DNA from: Paenibacillus sp. FSL H8-0548
GTDB taxonomy: Bacteria > Bacillota > Bacilli > Paenibacillales > Paenibacillaceae
Assembly: GCF_038630985.1 (NCBI RefSeq)
Contig: NZ_CP152049.1
Coordinates: 4,793,501 to 4,857,500 of the forward strand
Direction of reading: 5' to 3'
Length of the DNA stretch: 64,000 nucleotides
Under the pieces are notes generated by a model. That model was not told the origin of the DNA. It saw only the letters and a list, made by a program, of their open reading frames with translations, and made no database searches. Shown here one piece after another: positions 54,486 to 63,130 of the stretch (its first letter is position 1; each line of letters begins with the position of its first letter). Made by a program: the position numbers and the translations under genes.

Positions 54486-56071
54486 TATTGATTAGCAGCC
54501 AAGAAAGCCTGTGTTTGGCTTTCCATTTCCGCTTTCACTTTGTCAATTCCTGCAGCGTTTAGCTTCTCAATCAACTGAACGTACGCTGCGTCTACATCCT
54601 TCACGGCTCCGATAAAAATCGGGCTTCCGTATTGCGTGGATACATTCGCAATATTCGCAATTTGACTCTTCACATTCTCTGTATTAAAGGTGAAAGCAGC
54701 ATACTTAAGCGGCATGAGCTTATCTCCAACAGAGTTGATATGGTCAACATAAGATTGCGGCCAATTTGCCATTGGCTTAATGAGATCCTTATTTACAAAC
54801 CAGAAGCCGCTTGAATCCGCAGGGAATGTATTGTTTTCCGAAGTTATACCTTCTGGCAATGAAATTTTATCATCCTCGGTTATAATATAGTTTTTGCCTT
54901 CGATACCGAAGGAAAGCAGATACACATACTCAGGGTCGTGCATAATCAAATCCATCGCCTGCAGCGCACGCTCTGGATACTTCGAATTAGCTGCAACAGC
55001 CAAGCCGTTATTGAGCCAAGTGTTTTGTGGTGCGTGTCCGCCTGGAGATGTTGCTGTAATAATTTCTACCTCAATGCCTTTACTTGCACAAAGCTCGGTT
55101 ACAGCAGCAACATCAAGAGAGTTGCCTAGCGCAACGCCAGATTTGCCTTCACAGAAATTGTCCTTCGAACGTGTTTTGTTCGCATACGGATTTTTGTTGA
55201 CATAACCTTTGTCATACCATTCCTTCATAATGTTCGCTGCATACTTGGCAGCGCTTAGGAACGGCTCTTCAACGGTTGTGAAAATTTCACCTGATGAATC
55301 CTCATAGTCATAGGCAAGCCCTTGTGCCATTGGATTACCCGAATCAAGCGGCTGTGTATATGCAATTTTCTCATTTGTCAGATATAGGAATGGTGTTGGC
55401 AAGTCGAATTGGCTGTCCAGGTTCAGACCGACCATTTCCGGCTCATTTTTCTTAATCGCTTCTAAATAAGGCCCAAGCTCAGAAAATTTCGTTATTTCGC
55501 CAATTCCATACTTCTCGCGCAAATCTTTACGGATAACGGCAACACTTGCTTTACGGTCGGGTGTTGATGTCGGGACCATATAAGGCACACCTTTGATTTC
55601 AGCCGCTTTGAGAGCAGCTGGATCAAGCTTTGCCATTTGCTTAGGCATATATTTGTTAAGCAAATCAGTGTTCAGCTCGTAATAAGCACCTTTCATCGCC
55701 TCTTGAACATAGAAGTTCCAGTCCGCCGCGAAAATAATATCTACATTTTCTCCAGATGCCAGAATAAGCGGATATTTCGACTGAACCTCACCCCAACCAA
55801 TATAGTTAAGGTCAAGCGTTGCGTTAATGTCTTCTTTTAGTTTTTTGTTGACCTCGTCCATAACCTCAGGCATGCCTTTTGGCGCGTCGCCAAGCAAATA
55901 CATCGTTAGCTTAACTTCCTTGGAATTATCAATCCCATTTGCAGACTGGCTGCCTGATGATTCATTGGAACCGCTGCTTTCTACCCCCTTGTTTCCATTG
56001 CTAGAGCAAGCTGATAATACAAGCGAAAGCAATAGCAGGCTGATGATGCCAAAATTCATTTTTTTCTTCAC
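54485..56071 (-). CDS. Sugar ABC transporter solute-binding lipoprotein (DUF3502 type)
   Basis: 528 residues; signal peptide with lipobox VLSAC at about residue 22 and a Ser/Asn/Gly tether. Family-1 binding fold (LTMYLLGDAPKGMPEVMDEV, ILASGENVDIIFAADWNFY) with a C-terminal DUF3502-like region (residues about 400-528). It is the last gene of the operon that starts at 62828 and supplies the binding protein for the permeases just upstream. Confidence 0.93.
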   Translation of the reverse strand: MKKKMNFGIISLLLLSLVLSACSSNGNKGVESSGSNESSGSQSANGIDNSKEVKLTMYLLGDAPKGMPEVMDEVNKKLKEDINATLDLNYIGWGEVQSKYPLILASGENVDIIFAADWNFYVQEAMKGAYYELNTDLLNKYMPKQMAKLDPAALKAAEIKGVPYMVPTSTPDRKASVAVIRKDLREKYGIGEITKFSELGPYLEAIKKNEPEMVGLNLDSQFDLPTPFLYLTNEKIAYTQPLDSGNPMAQGLAYDYEDSSGEIFTTVEEPFLSAAKYAANIMKEWYDKGYVNKNPYANKTRSKDNFCEGKSGVALGNSLDVAAVTELCASKGIEVEIITATSPGGHAPQNTWLNNGLAVAANSKYPERALQAMDLIMHDPEYVYLLSFGIEGKNYIITEDDKISLPEGITSENNTFPADSSGFWFVNKDLIKPMANWPQSYVDHINSVGDKLMPLKYAAFTFNTENVKSQIANIANVSTQYGSPIFIGAVKDVDAAYVQLIEKLNAAGIDKVKAEMESQTQAFLAANQ

Positions 56072-56147
56072 GATCTCTTTTCCCCCTTAGAAAAGTAATT
56101 GTAATTCTATATAAATCCAGCATACAGATCCATATCGCTAAACCCGT

Positions 56148-57032
56148 TTAACCTTTTACTGCGCCGATCGTTACACCCTTAACAAAATACTTCTGAACAA
56201 ATGGGAACAGCAGCAAGATCGGCCCTGTCGCAATAACGGTCATCGCAAGCTTGAAGGTTTCCTTCGGCTGGTCGATTGCACCGGCATATTGTGCCATTGC
56301 TGAAGACATATTCACAGAAGACAACATCTTGTAGAGCATATATTGGAGAGGAATCAGATGATCCTTATCCACGAACATCATCGCCGTCCACCAGTCATTC
56401 CAATAAGCCAAAGCGGTGAACAGTCCTATGGAAGCTAAAGCAGGCTTAGATAGCGGGAGCACCATTTGGAAGAAAATACGATACTCGCCGGCGCCGTCGA
56501 TTTTAGCTGATTCAATTAACGGCTCTGGAATAGAGCCGCGAATGAAGCTGCGCAAAATGAGTATAAACATCACGTTGAACATTGGAAGCAGAATCAATAC
56601 GCCGAGCGTATTTTTCAGCTCCAAATATTTCGTAATCATAATGTAGAACGGAGCAAGTCCACCGTTAAACAAGGTCGTGAAGAACAGGAAGAAGGCTAGC
56701 GCATTCCGATATTTCACTTCCTTGCGGTACAGCACATAGGCAGCCATTGTAGAAACCAGCAATCCGACAACCGTTCCGACAACCGTAATAATAATAGATA
56801 CGCGGTAAGCCGACAGCACTTCAGCTGGGTAGCGGAAGATGAAGGCATAAGCATCAAATGAGAAATCTCTGGGCCAAAACCAATACCCTTCTCGCAATAC
56901 CGCACTCTCGGAAGAAAATGAACCCGCGATAAGTACGATGAATGGCGCAAATGTGATGAGTGAAAGAATACCGACAATCGTATAAGCCAAAACCGAGAAT
57001 AATGGCGATGTATTTAATTTTTTAGCATTCAT
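56148..57032 (-). CDS. Carbohydrate ABC permease (LplC/YtcP-like)
   Basis: 294 residues, six helices. EAA loop PEPLIESAKIDGAGEYRIFF and the C-terminus FVQKYFVKGVTIGAVKG. It lies 33 bp after the partner permease. Confidence 0.94.
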   Translation of the reverse strand: MNAKKLNTSPLFSVLAYTIVGILSLITFAPFIVLIAGSFSSESAVLREGYWFWPRDFSFDAYAFIFRYPAEVLSAYRVSIIITVVGTVVGLLVSTMAAYVLYRKEVKYRNALAFFLFFTTLFNGGLAPFYIMITKYLELKNTLGVLILLPMFNVMFILILRSFIRGSIPEPLIESAKIDGAGEYRIFFQMVLPLSKPALASIGLFTALAYWNDWWTAMMFVDKDHLIPLQYMLYKMLSSVNMSSAMAQYAGAIDQPKETFKLAMTVIATGPILLLFPFVQKYFVKGVTIGAVKG

Positions 57033-57065
57033 TGCTTAATCACCTGCTTGTCTGTGGAATGCAAT

Positions 57066-58031
57066 CTAGAATAGTGCATGATCTTTGTCGTAACGTCTGA
57101 CCAGGTGGTTCGCCGTCAAAATAATGATCAAAGTAAGAATGGATTGATAGAAGCCTACCGATGCCGCCATGCCGAAATCCTGTGTATTCACAAGCGAACG
57201 GAACACGAGCGTATCGATAATATCAGTTGCATCCATCAGGGAGCCATTGTTGCCTATCAACTGATAGAACATATCGAACTCGCCCCTCATCACACGTCCG
57301 AGCCCAAGCAAAATTAGAATAATCATCGTTGGCTTCAGCAAAGGGATCGTAATTCTCGTAATTTTCTGCCAGCGGTTTGCTCCATCAATCGTAGCAGCCT
57401 CATATATTTCCTGATCGATGCCCACAATGGCTGCCAGATAGAGAATACTGCCGTAGCCTACCCATTTCCAAACATATAAGAAAGGCAGAAGCAAAAACCA
57501 GTACCATGATGTCGAGTAAATATCGACGGCGTCCAGACCAAACTGTCTTAGAAGCACATTGACGATACCGTATTCATAATTGAGAAAGTTATAGACGAAT
57601 GCCGAAACCGTTACCCACGATATAAAATAAGGCAGGAACAAAAATGTTTGGGTAATTCTCTTGAAAAATTTCTTCTGAATTTCCGACAGCAATATCGCGG
57701 TCACGATAGAAAATACTGTATACAGGCTAAGAAACACAACATTGTACAAGATGGTGTTGCGCGTAACGATCCACGCCTTGCCTGAAACGAAAAAATACTC
57801 AAAGTTTTGAAATCCGTTCCACGGGCTGCCGAAAATGCCATCTCTGTAGTTAAAATCCTTAAACGCCATGACAACGCCAGCCATTGGTGCATAAGCGAAA
57901 ATTAAGAAATATACGGCAATTGGAATAAACATGGAGTACAAAGGCCAATGTCTGCGTATTTCACCAATAAAACGGTTGCCTGTTTCTCGCCTTGCTTTGC
58001 CTGCCGGCTCTAATGCTGAAACTTTATTCAT
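57066..58031 (-). CDS. Carbohydrate ABC permease (LplB-like)
   Basis: 321 residues, six helices. PLYSMFIPIAVYFLIFAYAP and EAA loop YEAATIDGANRWQKITRITI; ends RRYDKDHALF. It follows the sensor kinase by about 110 bp, enough room for its own promoter. Confidence 0.94.
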   Translation of the reverse strand: MNKVSALEPAGKARRETGNRFIGEIRRHWPLYSMFIPIAVYFLIFAYAPMAGVVMAFKDFNYRDGIFGSPWNGFQNFEYFFVSGKAWIVTRNTILYNVVFLSLYTVFSIVTAILLSEIQKKFFKRITQTFLFLPYFISWVTVSAFVYNFLNYEYGIVNVLLRQFGLDAVDIYSTSWYWFLLLPFLYVWKWVGYGSILYLAAIVGIDQEIYEAATIDGANRWQKITRITIPLLKPTMIILILLGLGRVMRGEFDMFYQLIGNNGSLMDATDIIDTLVFRSLVNTQDFGMAASVGFYQSILTLIIILTANHLVRRYDKDHALF

Positions 58032-58140
58032 GCTATCACCATCCGTTAGATTCTCTCTGCTATAGCTTTAGTTTATAGAAAACCTAATGCAGTACATACA
58101 GGTCAAAGTTACGATATCCTTCGAAAACCTTGGCTGCTTG

Positions 58141-59925
58141 TTAAGCACGCTTGTCTATCGGCAGCTTCACCGTCACCATCGTTCCAACCCCAAGCTTGCT
58201 CTCATAAGCTAAACCGTAGCCATGCCCGAATAGCAGTGATATTCTTTCCTGAATATTGCGGACGCCAAATCCGCCGGTTCGTTTGCTGCTCTTGCCTGCA
58301 ATCGCGCTGGCAAGCTGTTTTTCAGACATGCCGACACCGTCGTCGCGTATCCTTATGATCAGGCAGCCTTCTTCCGCAAAAATGCCAATCGTAATCGTGC
58401 CCTCTTCCGAATCCTTCTCTCTAATCCCATGCAAGATCGCGTTTTCAACTAATGGCTGTAAAATAATTTTAGGCACCTCGCAGCCAAGCAGCTCATCTGA
58501 AGCTTCGACCTCAAGCTTGATCCCGCCTCCAAAACGCATATTTTGAATCCGCATATATGCTTCGACATGCTTGATCTCATTCGCAAGCATAATCTTCTCA
58601 AGCCCATCAGAAAGACTTAGCTTGTAAAATACAGCCAGTTCCCCCACCACCGTAGATATATCGTCTTCCTCACTTTCAATAGCCATAATATTGATTAAAT
58701 CCAGCGTATTGTATAGGAAATGGGGATTGATTTGCGCCTGCAGCGCCTTAAGCTCCTTATTCTTGACTTCCTGCCCGAGCTGATAGGTCTCATCCATAAG
58801 CCGGCCGATACTGTTTACCATCGAATTGTACGTAACGATGAGATCTCCAACCTCATCCCGATTCGCTCTAATAGGCATTTTGCTGAAATCGCCATCCCTA
58901 ACCTTTCTCATATGCCGAATGAGCTGACGCAGCTTTTTGGTCGAAGAGCCAGCAACAACAAACGATAAAGGCAGAATGAATGGAATTATAATGAGAAAGA
59001 TAGAGATCAACTGATTGCGAGTTTTATAGATCGTTGCTAGAATATCAGACTCTGGCACAACGACAATCAATTTCATTGCCTTATTTTGAATCGCGGTTGC
59101 TCCAATTAGCATCGTATGGTCCTGGAAGACCACATGCTCTACCCAGCCGTATTCATCCGACATCAGAGAAGGAACACTATTCAATATTTCACTTAACTCC
59201 ATAACGTTCATTTGGGAAGACGAGCTTGCGCTGAGCAGCTCGCCTTGATTGTTAATCAGGAAGGCTGTCGTATTCGGGGTAAGAATCGAGTGATCAAGCA
59301 CCTTCTGAATAGAGGCTTTGGAAATTTGCGCACTAACAAGTCCAGAATAGCTTAAAATATTGTGCTCCTCTGGTATTTTGCGAAGAATGGTAATTTGACC
59401 AGCATCAGAGTCCTGCCCCAGCAGCTCAGAAGAAATCCATGTGAAGGACTGCTTGGATTGCTTGAATTGCTCCAGCCAGTCTTTATTTAAAATTTGGTCT
59501 ATGAGCAGGAAATCACTGTTGCCATCTTCGCCTGCCAGTCCTGCTTGCAAATACAATCGTATGCTCTCAATATCTTGATTATGGGGAAATTGATTCAGCA
59601 CTCTATCAATACGATTAGCATCCATCGCCCATACATTCACATCCTCATACGCTGCCGTCTTGGAGGCTTGATTCTGAATGACCTCATTGAAAGCAATAAA
59701 GTTAAGCATCTCGTGGATGGATTCCGCTTTGTATTCAAGAAATGATCTGGTTTCGGCCATAACCTTGTCTGCGCTATAGCTTGCTTGCTCCCTGCTTTCA
59801 CTCGCACTTATATTAAGATGAATAGATAACAATAAAATAAAGGGGATCGATACCGCAAACAGAATCGCGGCAAACAGCTTATATTGAACACTAAGGTCTG
59901 ACCAAAGGCGTATCCGATTCGGCAT
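58141..59925 (-). CDS. YesM-type sensor histidine kinase
   Basis: 594 residues from ATG 59925, one base after the regulator stop (TAAGATG). TM1 (LFAAILFAVSIPFILLLSI), an extracellular sensor of about 250 residues, TM2 (LISIFLIIIPFILPLSFVVA), HAMP, then the YesM-type phosphoacceptor QAQINPHFLYNTLDLIN and an ATPase domain with LQPLVENAILHGI, IRDDGVGMS and GFGVRNIQERISLLFG. It is paired with the response regulator upstream and senses the sugar or its binding protein. Confidence 0.94.
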   Translation of the reverse strand: MPNRIRLWSDLSVQYKLFAAILFAVSIPFILLLSIHLNISASESREQASYSADKVMAETRSFLEYKAESIHEMLNFIAFNEVIQNQASKTAAYEDVNVWAMDANRIDRVLNQFPHNQDIESIRLYLQAGLAGEDGNSDFLLIDQILNKDWLEQFKQSKQSFTWISSELLGQDSDAGQITILRKIPEEHNILSYSGLVSAQISKASIQKVLDHSILTPNTTAFLINNQGELLSASSSSQMNVMELSEILNSVPSLMSDEYGWVEHVVFQDHTMLIGATAIQNKAMKLIVVVPESDILATIYKTRNQLISIFLIIIPFILPLSFVVAGSSTKKLRQLIRHMRKVRDGDFSKMPIRANRDEVGDLIVTYNSMVNSIGRLMDETYQLGQEVKNKELKALQAQINPHFLYNTLDLINIMAIESEEDDISTVVGELAVFYKLSLSDGLEKIMLANEIKHVEAYMRIQNMRFGGGIKLEVEASDELLGCEVPKIILQPLVENAILHGIREKDSEEGTITIGIFAEEGCLIIRIRDDGVGMSEKQLASAIAGKSSKRTGGFGVRNIQERISLLFGHGYGLAYESKLGVGTMVTVKLPIDKRA

Positions 59926-59926
59926 C

Positions 59927-61519
59927 TTAAGCTTCCAGCCTTTCTCGGTATTCGGTTGGTGTGCAGCCCGCATATTTTTTAAAGAAAGTCGTAAAATAGT
60001 TAGCATCTGCAAAGCCTACCGCCTGTGCAATAGCGTAGAGCTTAAGCGCTTGGTCCGCCAGCAGCTCCTTCGCCTTCTCTAGCCGGACACTCGTCATATA
60101 TTGCTTAATGGTTTGTCCGCTCTGCTTCTTGAAGAAGGAGCATAAATAGGTTTCGCTTAGCCCCACCTGATCCGAAATCATCTGTATGCCAAAGCCCTTT
60201 TCATGGAAATGGGCATGAATGAAGCGTACAATTTCTCTCATTTTCCCAGCGCCAGCATTTCCCTCCTCCTTCTCGAAGATCGTTAGGAAAGACAGCACAT
60301 AGTGATGTAGAGCGTTTAGATTTGGCGTACAATCAATTTCCTTCCAAATATAGCGACTCTCGCCGCCCTCCTCCCGATCAGTCAGCCCTTGCTGCAGTGC
60401 TACCTCATGCAAAATAAGAAGAAACTGAAAATAAACATCTTTTACTCGGATAATATCTAAATCCTTACTTCTCATCGCTTGCTCGGTCAGCTCCCCAATA
60501 ACAGCAGCAGCGTCTGTAATGTCTCCTCTACGTACACATTCACGAAACTGCTTAAGGTTCTCCCAGTCCATCTCAAGCGGCTCATTTTCAACCAAATCAG
60601 TATGAAAGCCAATACCGTCGTACCCGTGGTAAAACATTAGATTTCCAGCGTCTAACGCCGAGCGATAAGACTGCGGAATATCGAATAAAGCATTTGACGT
60701 GCTCCCGACACCTAAATAAAACTGAATATTAGGACCCATACTTCGATGCAAAATGTGAATGAGCTGCTCCAGCCTCGCTCTGCCTTCCGTATAGGATGAG
60801 CCATAGGTGCCGGGCATAATAATGACCAACCAGTTCTGTAAATCAAAACCGGCGATTGCCCCCCATTCCAGCATTTCCTCACTCTTGAACAGGTCATTCA
60901 AAATATCCTCCTGCACGAGCTTCGTTTCCTTCGAGATCACCGATGTCCGCCAAAATAGAGGGGCGACTGCTACCGTATACGGCCCTTTATCAGATAGCAA
61001 AAAAGTGTCCCGGTCCACAAGGGCCGGAACAACGTGAGGGGAATACGGATCTGTAATGAGCTTGCGTACCATTTCCCGCCTGAGAATGGGTATATTCTCA
61101 TCAAAGCTCGCTTGAAGGCGAAGCTCCACCTTCTTCTTAGCAAGCTCCGCTTGTCGAATACTTACAGCCTCACCGACGGCTTGAATAAGCAGCTCAGGCT
61201 TAATGGGCTTCTCAATAAATTGAAACGCTTGCAGCTGTATAGCGGAAAACAAATACTCTTTATCGGAGAAGCCGCTCAGAAAAATAAGCTTGGCATCCAT
61301 ATCCTGCAAGCGAAGCTGCTTGGCAAACTCAATACCGTCCATCTTCGGCATCCGAATATCGCATAAAATAATGTCTGGAACCCATTCTAGCAACAGCTCC
61401 AGCGCCAAGCAGCCATTTTTAACAGACCTGACCTCCGTAATTCCGGTCGAGTTCCACTGTATGCGATGATGAAGAAACTCTCTTGTCCGTCCTTCATCGT
61501 CTAGGATGAGAAGTTTCAT
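59927..61519 (-). CDS. YesN-type response regulator with AraC DNA-binding domain
   Basis: 530 residues from ATG 61519 (AAGGGG site), inside the end of the hydrolase gene (26-bp overlap). Receiver domain residues 1-120: acidic pair in LILDDE, phospho-Asp in PDIILCDIRMPKMDG, Lys in IEKPIKPE. A middle region follows, then the AraC domain (MISDQVGLSETYLCSFFKKQ; IAQAVGFADANYFTTFFKK). It should activate this operon when phosphorylated by the adjoining kinase. Confidence 0.95.
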   Translation of the reverse strand: MKLLILDDEGRTREFLHHRIQWNSTGITEVRSVKNGCLALELLLEWVPDIILCDIRMPKMDGIEFAKQLRLQDMDAKLIFLSGFSDKEYLFSAIQLQAFQFIEKPIKPELLIQAVGEAVSIRQAELAKKKVELRLQASFDENIPILRREMVRKLITDPYSPHVVPALVDRDTFLLSDKGPYTVAVAPLFWRTSVISKETKLVQEDILNDLFKSEEMLEWGAIAGFDLQNWLVIIMPGTYGSSYTEGRARLEQLIHILHRSMGPNIQFYLGVGSTSNALFDIPQSYRSALDAGNLMFYHGYDGIGFHTDLVENEPLEMDWENLKQFRECVRRGDITDAAAVIGELTEQAMRSKDLDIIRVKDVYFQFLLILHEVALQQGLTDREEGGESRYIWKEIDCTPNLNALHHYVLSFLTIFEKEEGNAGAGKMREIVRFIHAHFHEKGFGIQMISDQVGLSETYLCSFFKKQSGQTIKQYMTSVRLEKAKELLADQALKLYAIAQAVGFADANYFTTFFKKYAGCTPTEYRERLEA

Positions 61520-62828
61520 GCTGATCCCCTTCCAAAATAAACTGATTCCATTTGCGCTGCCATGCGATATCATCCCAAAATGGATGATGCGGAGCACAGT
61601 TCGAGCAGAGCGTCATGCCCCAAAAGCCGAGCGACATCCCTTTTAACAAGCAATACTCTGCGATGAACTTCCCAACCGGCCCTTCCTCGAAGCCTGCATA
61701 GAGCGGCGTATAACCGACATAACCCTCTCCAATAACAATTGGAATATTCGTATGACGCACCCAGTCATGGATTTCCTCAAATCGAAAATCTGCTTTTTGA
61801 AGCATTGCTTGCTTGTGAGCGCCGTAGCGGTCATATAAAAATAAATCCCATTTAGCCGGATCTGCCCAATTATGCAAATAGATGAGCTTCATCCCGACCG
61901 GGTTACCTTCCATTCTCCATTCCTGACCTGCTGGAAGCGTCCAAGCTTCAAAAGGCGAAGCATCCTCCCGCAGCAGCGACTGCACAAACTCGTTCGGAAA
62001 TGGTGCTGTCTCATCCGAAAGACCTGCAGCATCCATAAGCTCATTGAGCACGCCTTTGATATAGAGATGAAAATGAGCCACCTGCATATTGCGGGCTGCA
62101 TAAGCCTTCGGGTACGCTTCATTCAGCGTGTAGCTGGCCGTCATCAGTACGTCAGGATGCTGCATCCTTAAATAGTCAACGGCCTCTTCTATATAAGGCT
62201 GCATCGCTTCTACAAGTGCTGGCGTATTCGTATCCGCTATGCCTTGGCTTGTTCCTACCGCTGTTAATTGTCCAAACTCCACCTCATTATGAAGCTCGGC
62301 ATAAACGATCTGCTCGCCGCAGTCGTTTGCTTTCACAAAACGGATCAATTGATCCATGGACTCTGCTATCGCCATGAAGCGTTTCTCTGGAGGGATAGCT
62401 GCGAGCAGATCCCGAAGCTCCGGATGTGCCAGAAAGCTTGGGCTTTGCTGATATTCCCAAGAGGAGAGCATGATATAGCAGCCGTGCGCCTTCGCTTGTC
62501 TGAACAGCTCCAGAAGATGCGCATGTCCGTCCAGCTCTGCACCGCCTTGGCAATTATACCAGCGAGTCCGCTGTCCGACCTCGCCCAGATTACCGAATCG
62601 CAGCGGTCCCGGCCGCTTGCCCTCAGCTGTAAACAGCATAAAAGGCATCGCGCATATACGAATCGTGTTATAGCCTCTATCCACCGCCTCTTTGAAGCGC
62701 GCACCCAAATCGCTATAAGGCTCGCCAGGCATCGTCATCGTATACCAAGAAAAATCCCACATCGTAATCGTTAATTTGCGCGGTAATTTCCGCATCATTT
62801 CATTCATTTCGTTATCGCTCCAATCCAT
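61494..62828 (-). CDS. GH5/cellulase-like glycoside hydrolase
   Basis: 444 residues from ATG 62828; ATG 62807 is better spaced from a GGAG and may be the real start. No signal peptide. A (beta/alpha)8 barrel is suggested by AVDRGYNTIRICAMPF; the acid/base Glu181 in YAELHNEVEFG (HNE in place of the usual NEP) and the nucleophile Glu368 in PIVIGEGYVGYT fit clan GH-A, possibly the Sugar-bindin-like cellulase group. It heads the operon with the regulator, kinase and importer, so it probably hydrolyses the imported sugar. Confidence 0.78.
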   Translation of the reverse strand: MDWSDNEMNEMMRKLPRKLTITMWDFSWYTMTMPGEPYSDLGARFKEAVDRGYNTIRICAMPFMLFTAEGKRPGPLRFGNLGEVGQRTRWYNCQGGAELDGHAHLLELFRQAKAHGCYIMLSSWEYQQSPSFLAHPELRDLLAAIPPEKRFMAIAESMDQLIRFVKANDCGEQIVYAELHNEVEFGQLTAVGTSQGIADTNTPALVEAMQPYIEEAVDYLRMQHPDVLMTASYTLNEAYPKAYAARNMQVAHFHLYIKGVLNELMDAAGLSDETAPFPNEFVQSLLREDASPFEAWTLPAGQEWRMEGNPVGMKLIYLHNWADPAKWDLFLYDRYGAHKQAMLQKADFRFEEIHDWVRHTNIPIVIGEGYVGYTPLYAGFEEGPVGKFIAEYCLLKGMSLGFWGMTLCSNCAPHHPFWDDIAWQRKWNQFILEGDQHETSHPRR

Positions 62829-62897
62829 CTATATATGTTGAACTAGAAATTTACATTTTGGGCGCTGCGCGAGAAGATCATTCTTATGTTCAACTTA
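62829..62897 (+). repeat. Inverted-repeat intergenic element, copy C (internally deleted)
   Basis: It starts TATATATGTTGAAC, contains GCGCTGCGCGAGAAGATCAT and closes with ATGTTCAACTTA. The left ~50 bp match the matching end of copy B, and the last ~14 bp the other end, with the middle missing. It abuts the start of the hydrolase operon. Confidence 0.75.
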
Positions 62898-63049
62898 ACT
62901 ATTTTGTAAGGCTGCGCTTTCAAATGATACGTTAAACTCCGGATCTCAATCAGAGCTCCGGATACTAATTTTACAAGCATACAGCAAAACAAGGAGACTA
63001 ACCATTCACAATCCCCTGCATATGATGGATTATATTCTTATTTTTCAAG
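62898..63049. other. Gap with no supported gene
   Basis: It contains an imperfect CTCCGGATCTC/AGAGCTCCGG dyad near 62938-62962 and nothing else I can support. The open frame at 62998-63204 overlaps the glcF terminator and is not credible. Confidence 0.5.
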
Positions 63050-63084
63050 CGCAAAAAAAGGAAGAATCCTATTGATTCTCCCCG
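63050..63084 (-). terminator. Terminator of the glcF-like gene
   Basis: GGGAGAATC pairs with GATTCTTCC on the minus strand, followed by TTTTTTTG, about 50 bp past the stop at 63131. Confidence 0.8.
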
Positions 63085-63130
63085 TCTATTCTCATTACGC
63101 TGCTCTTGTTGATTAACCATATCGATTATA

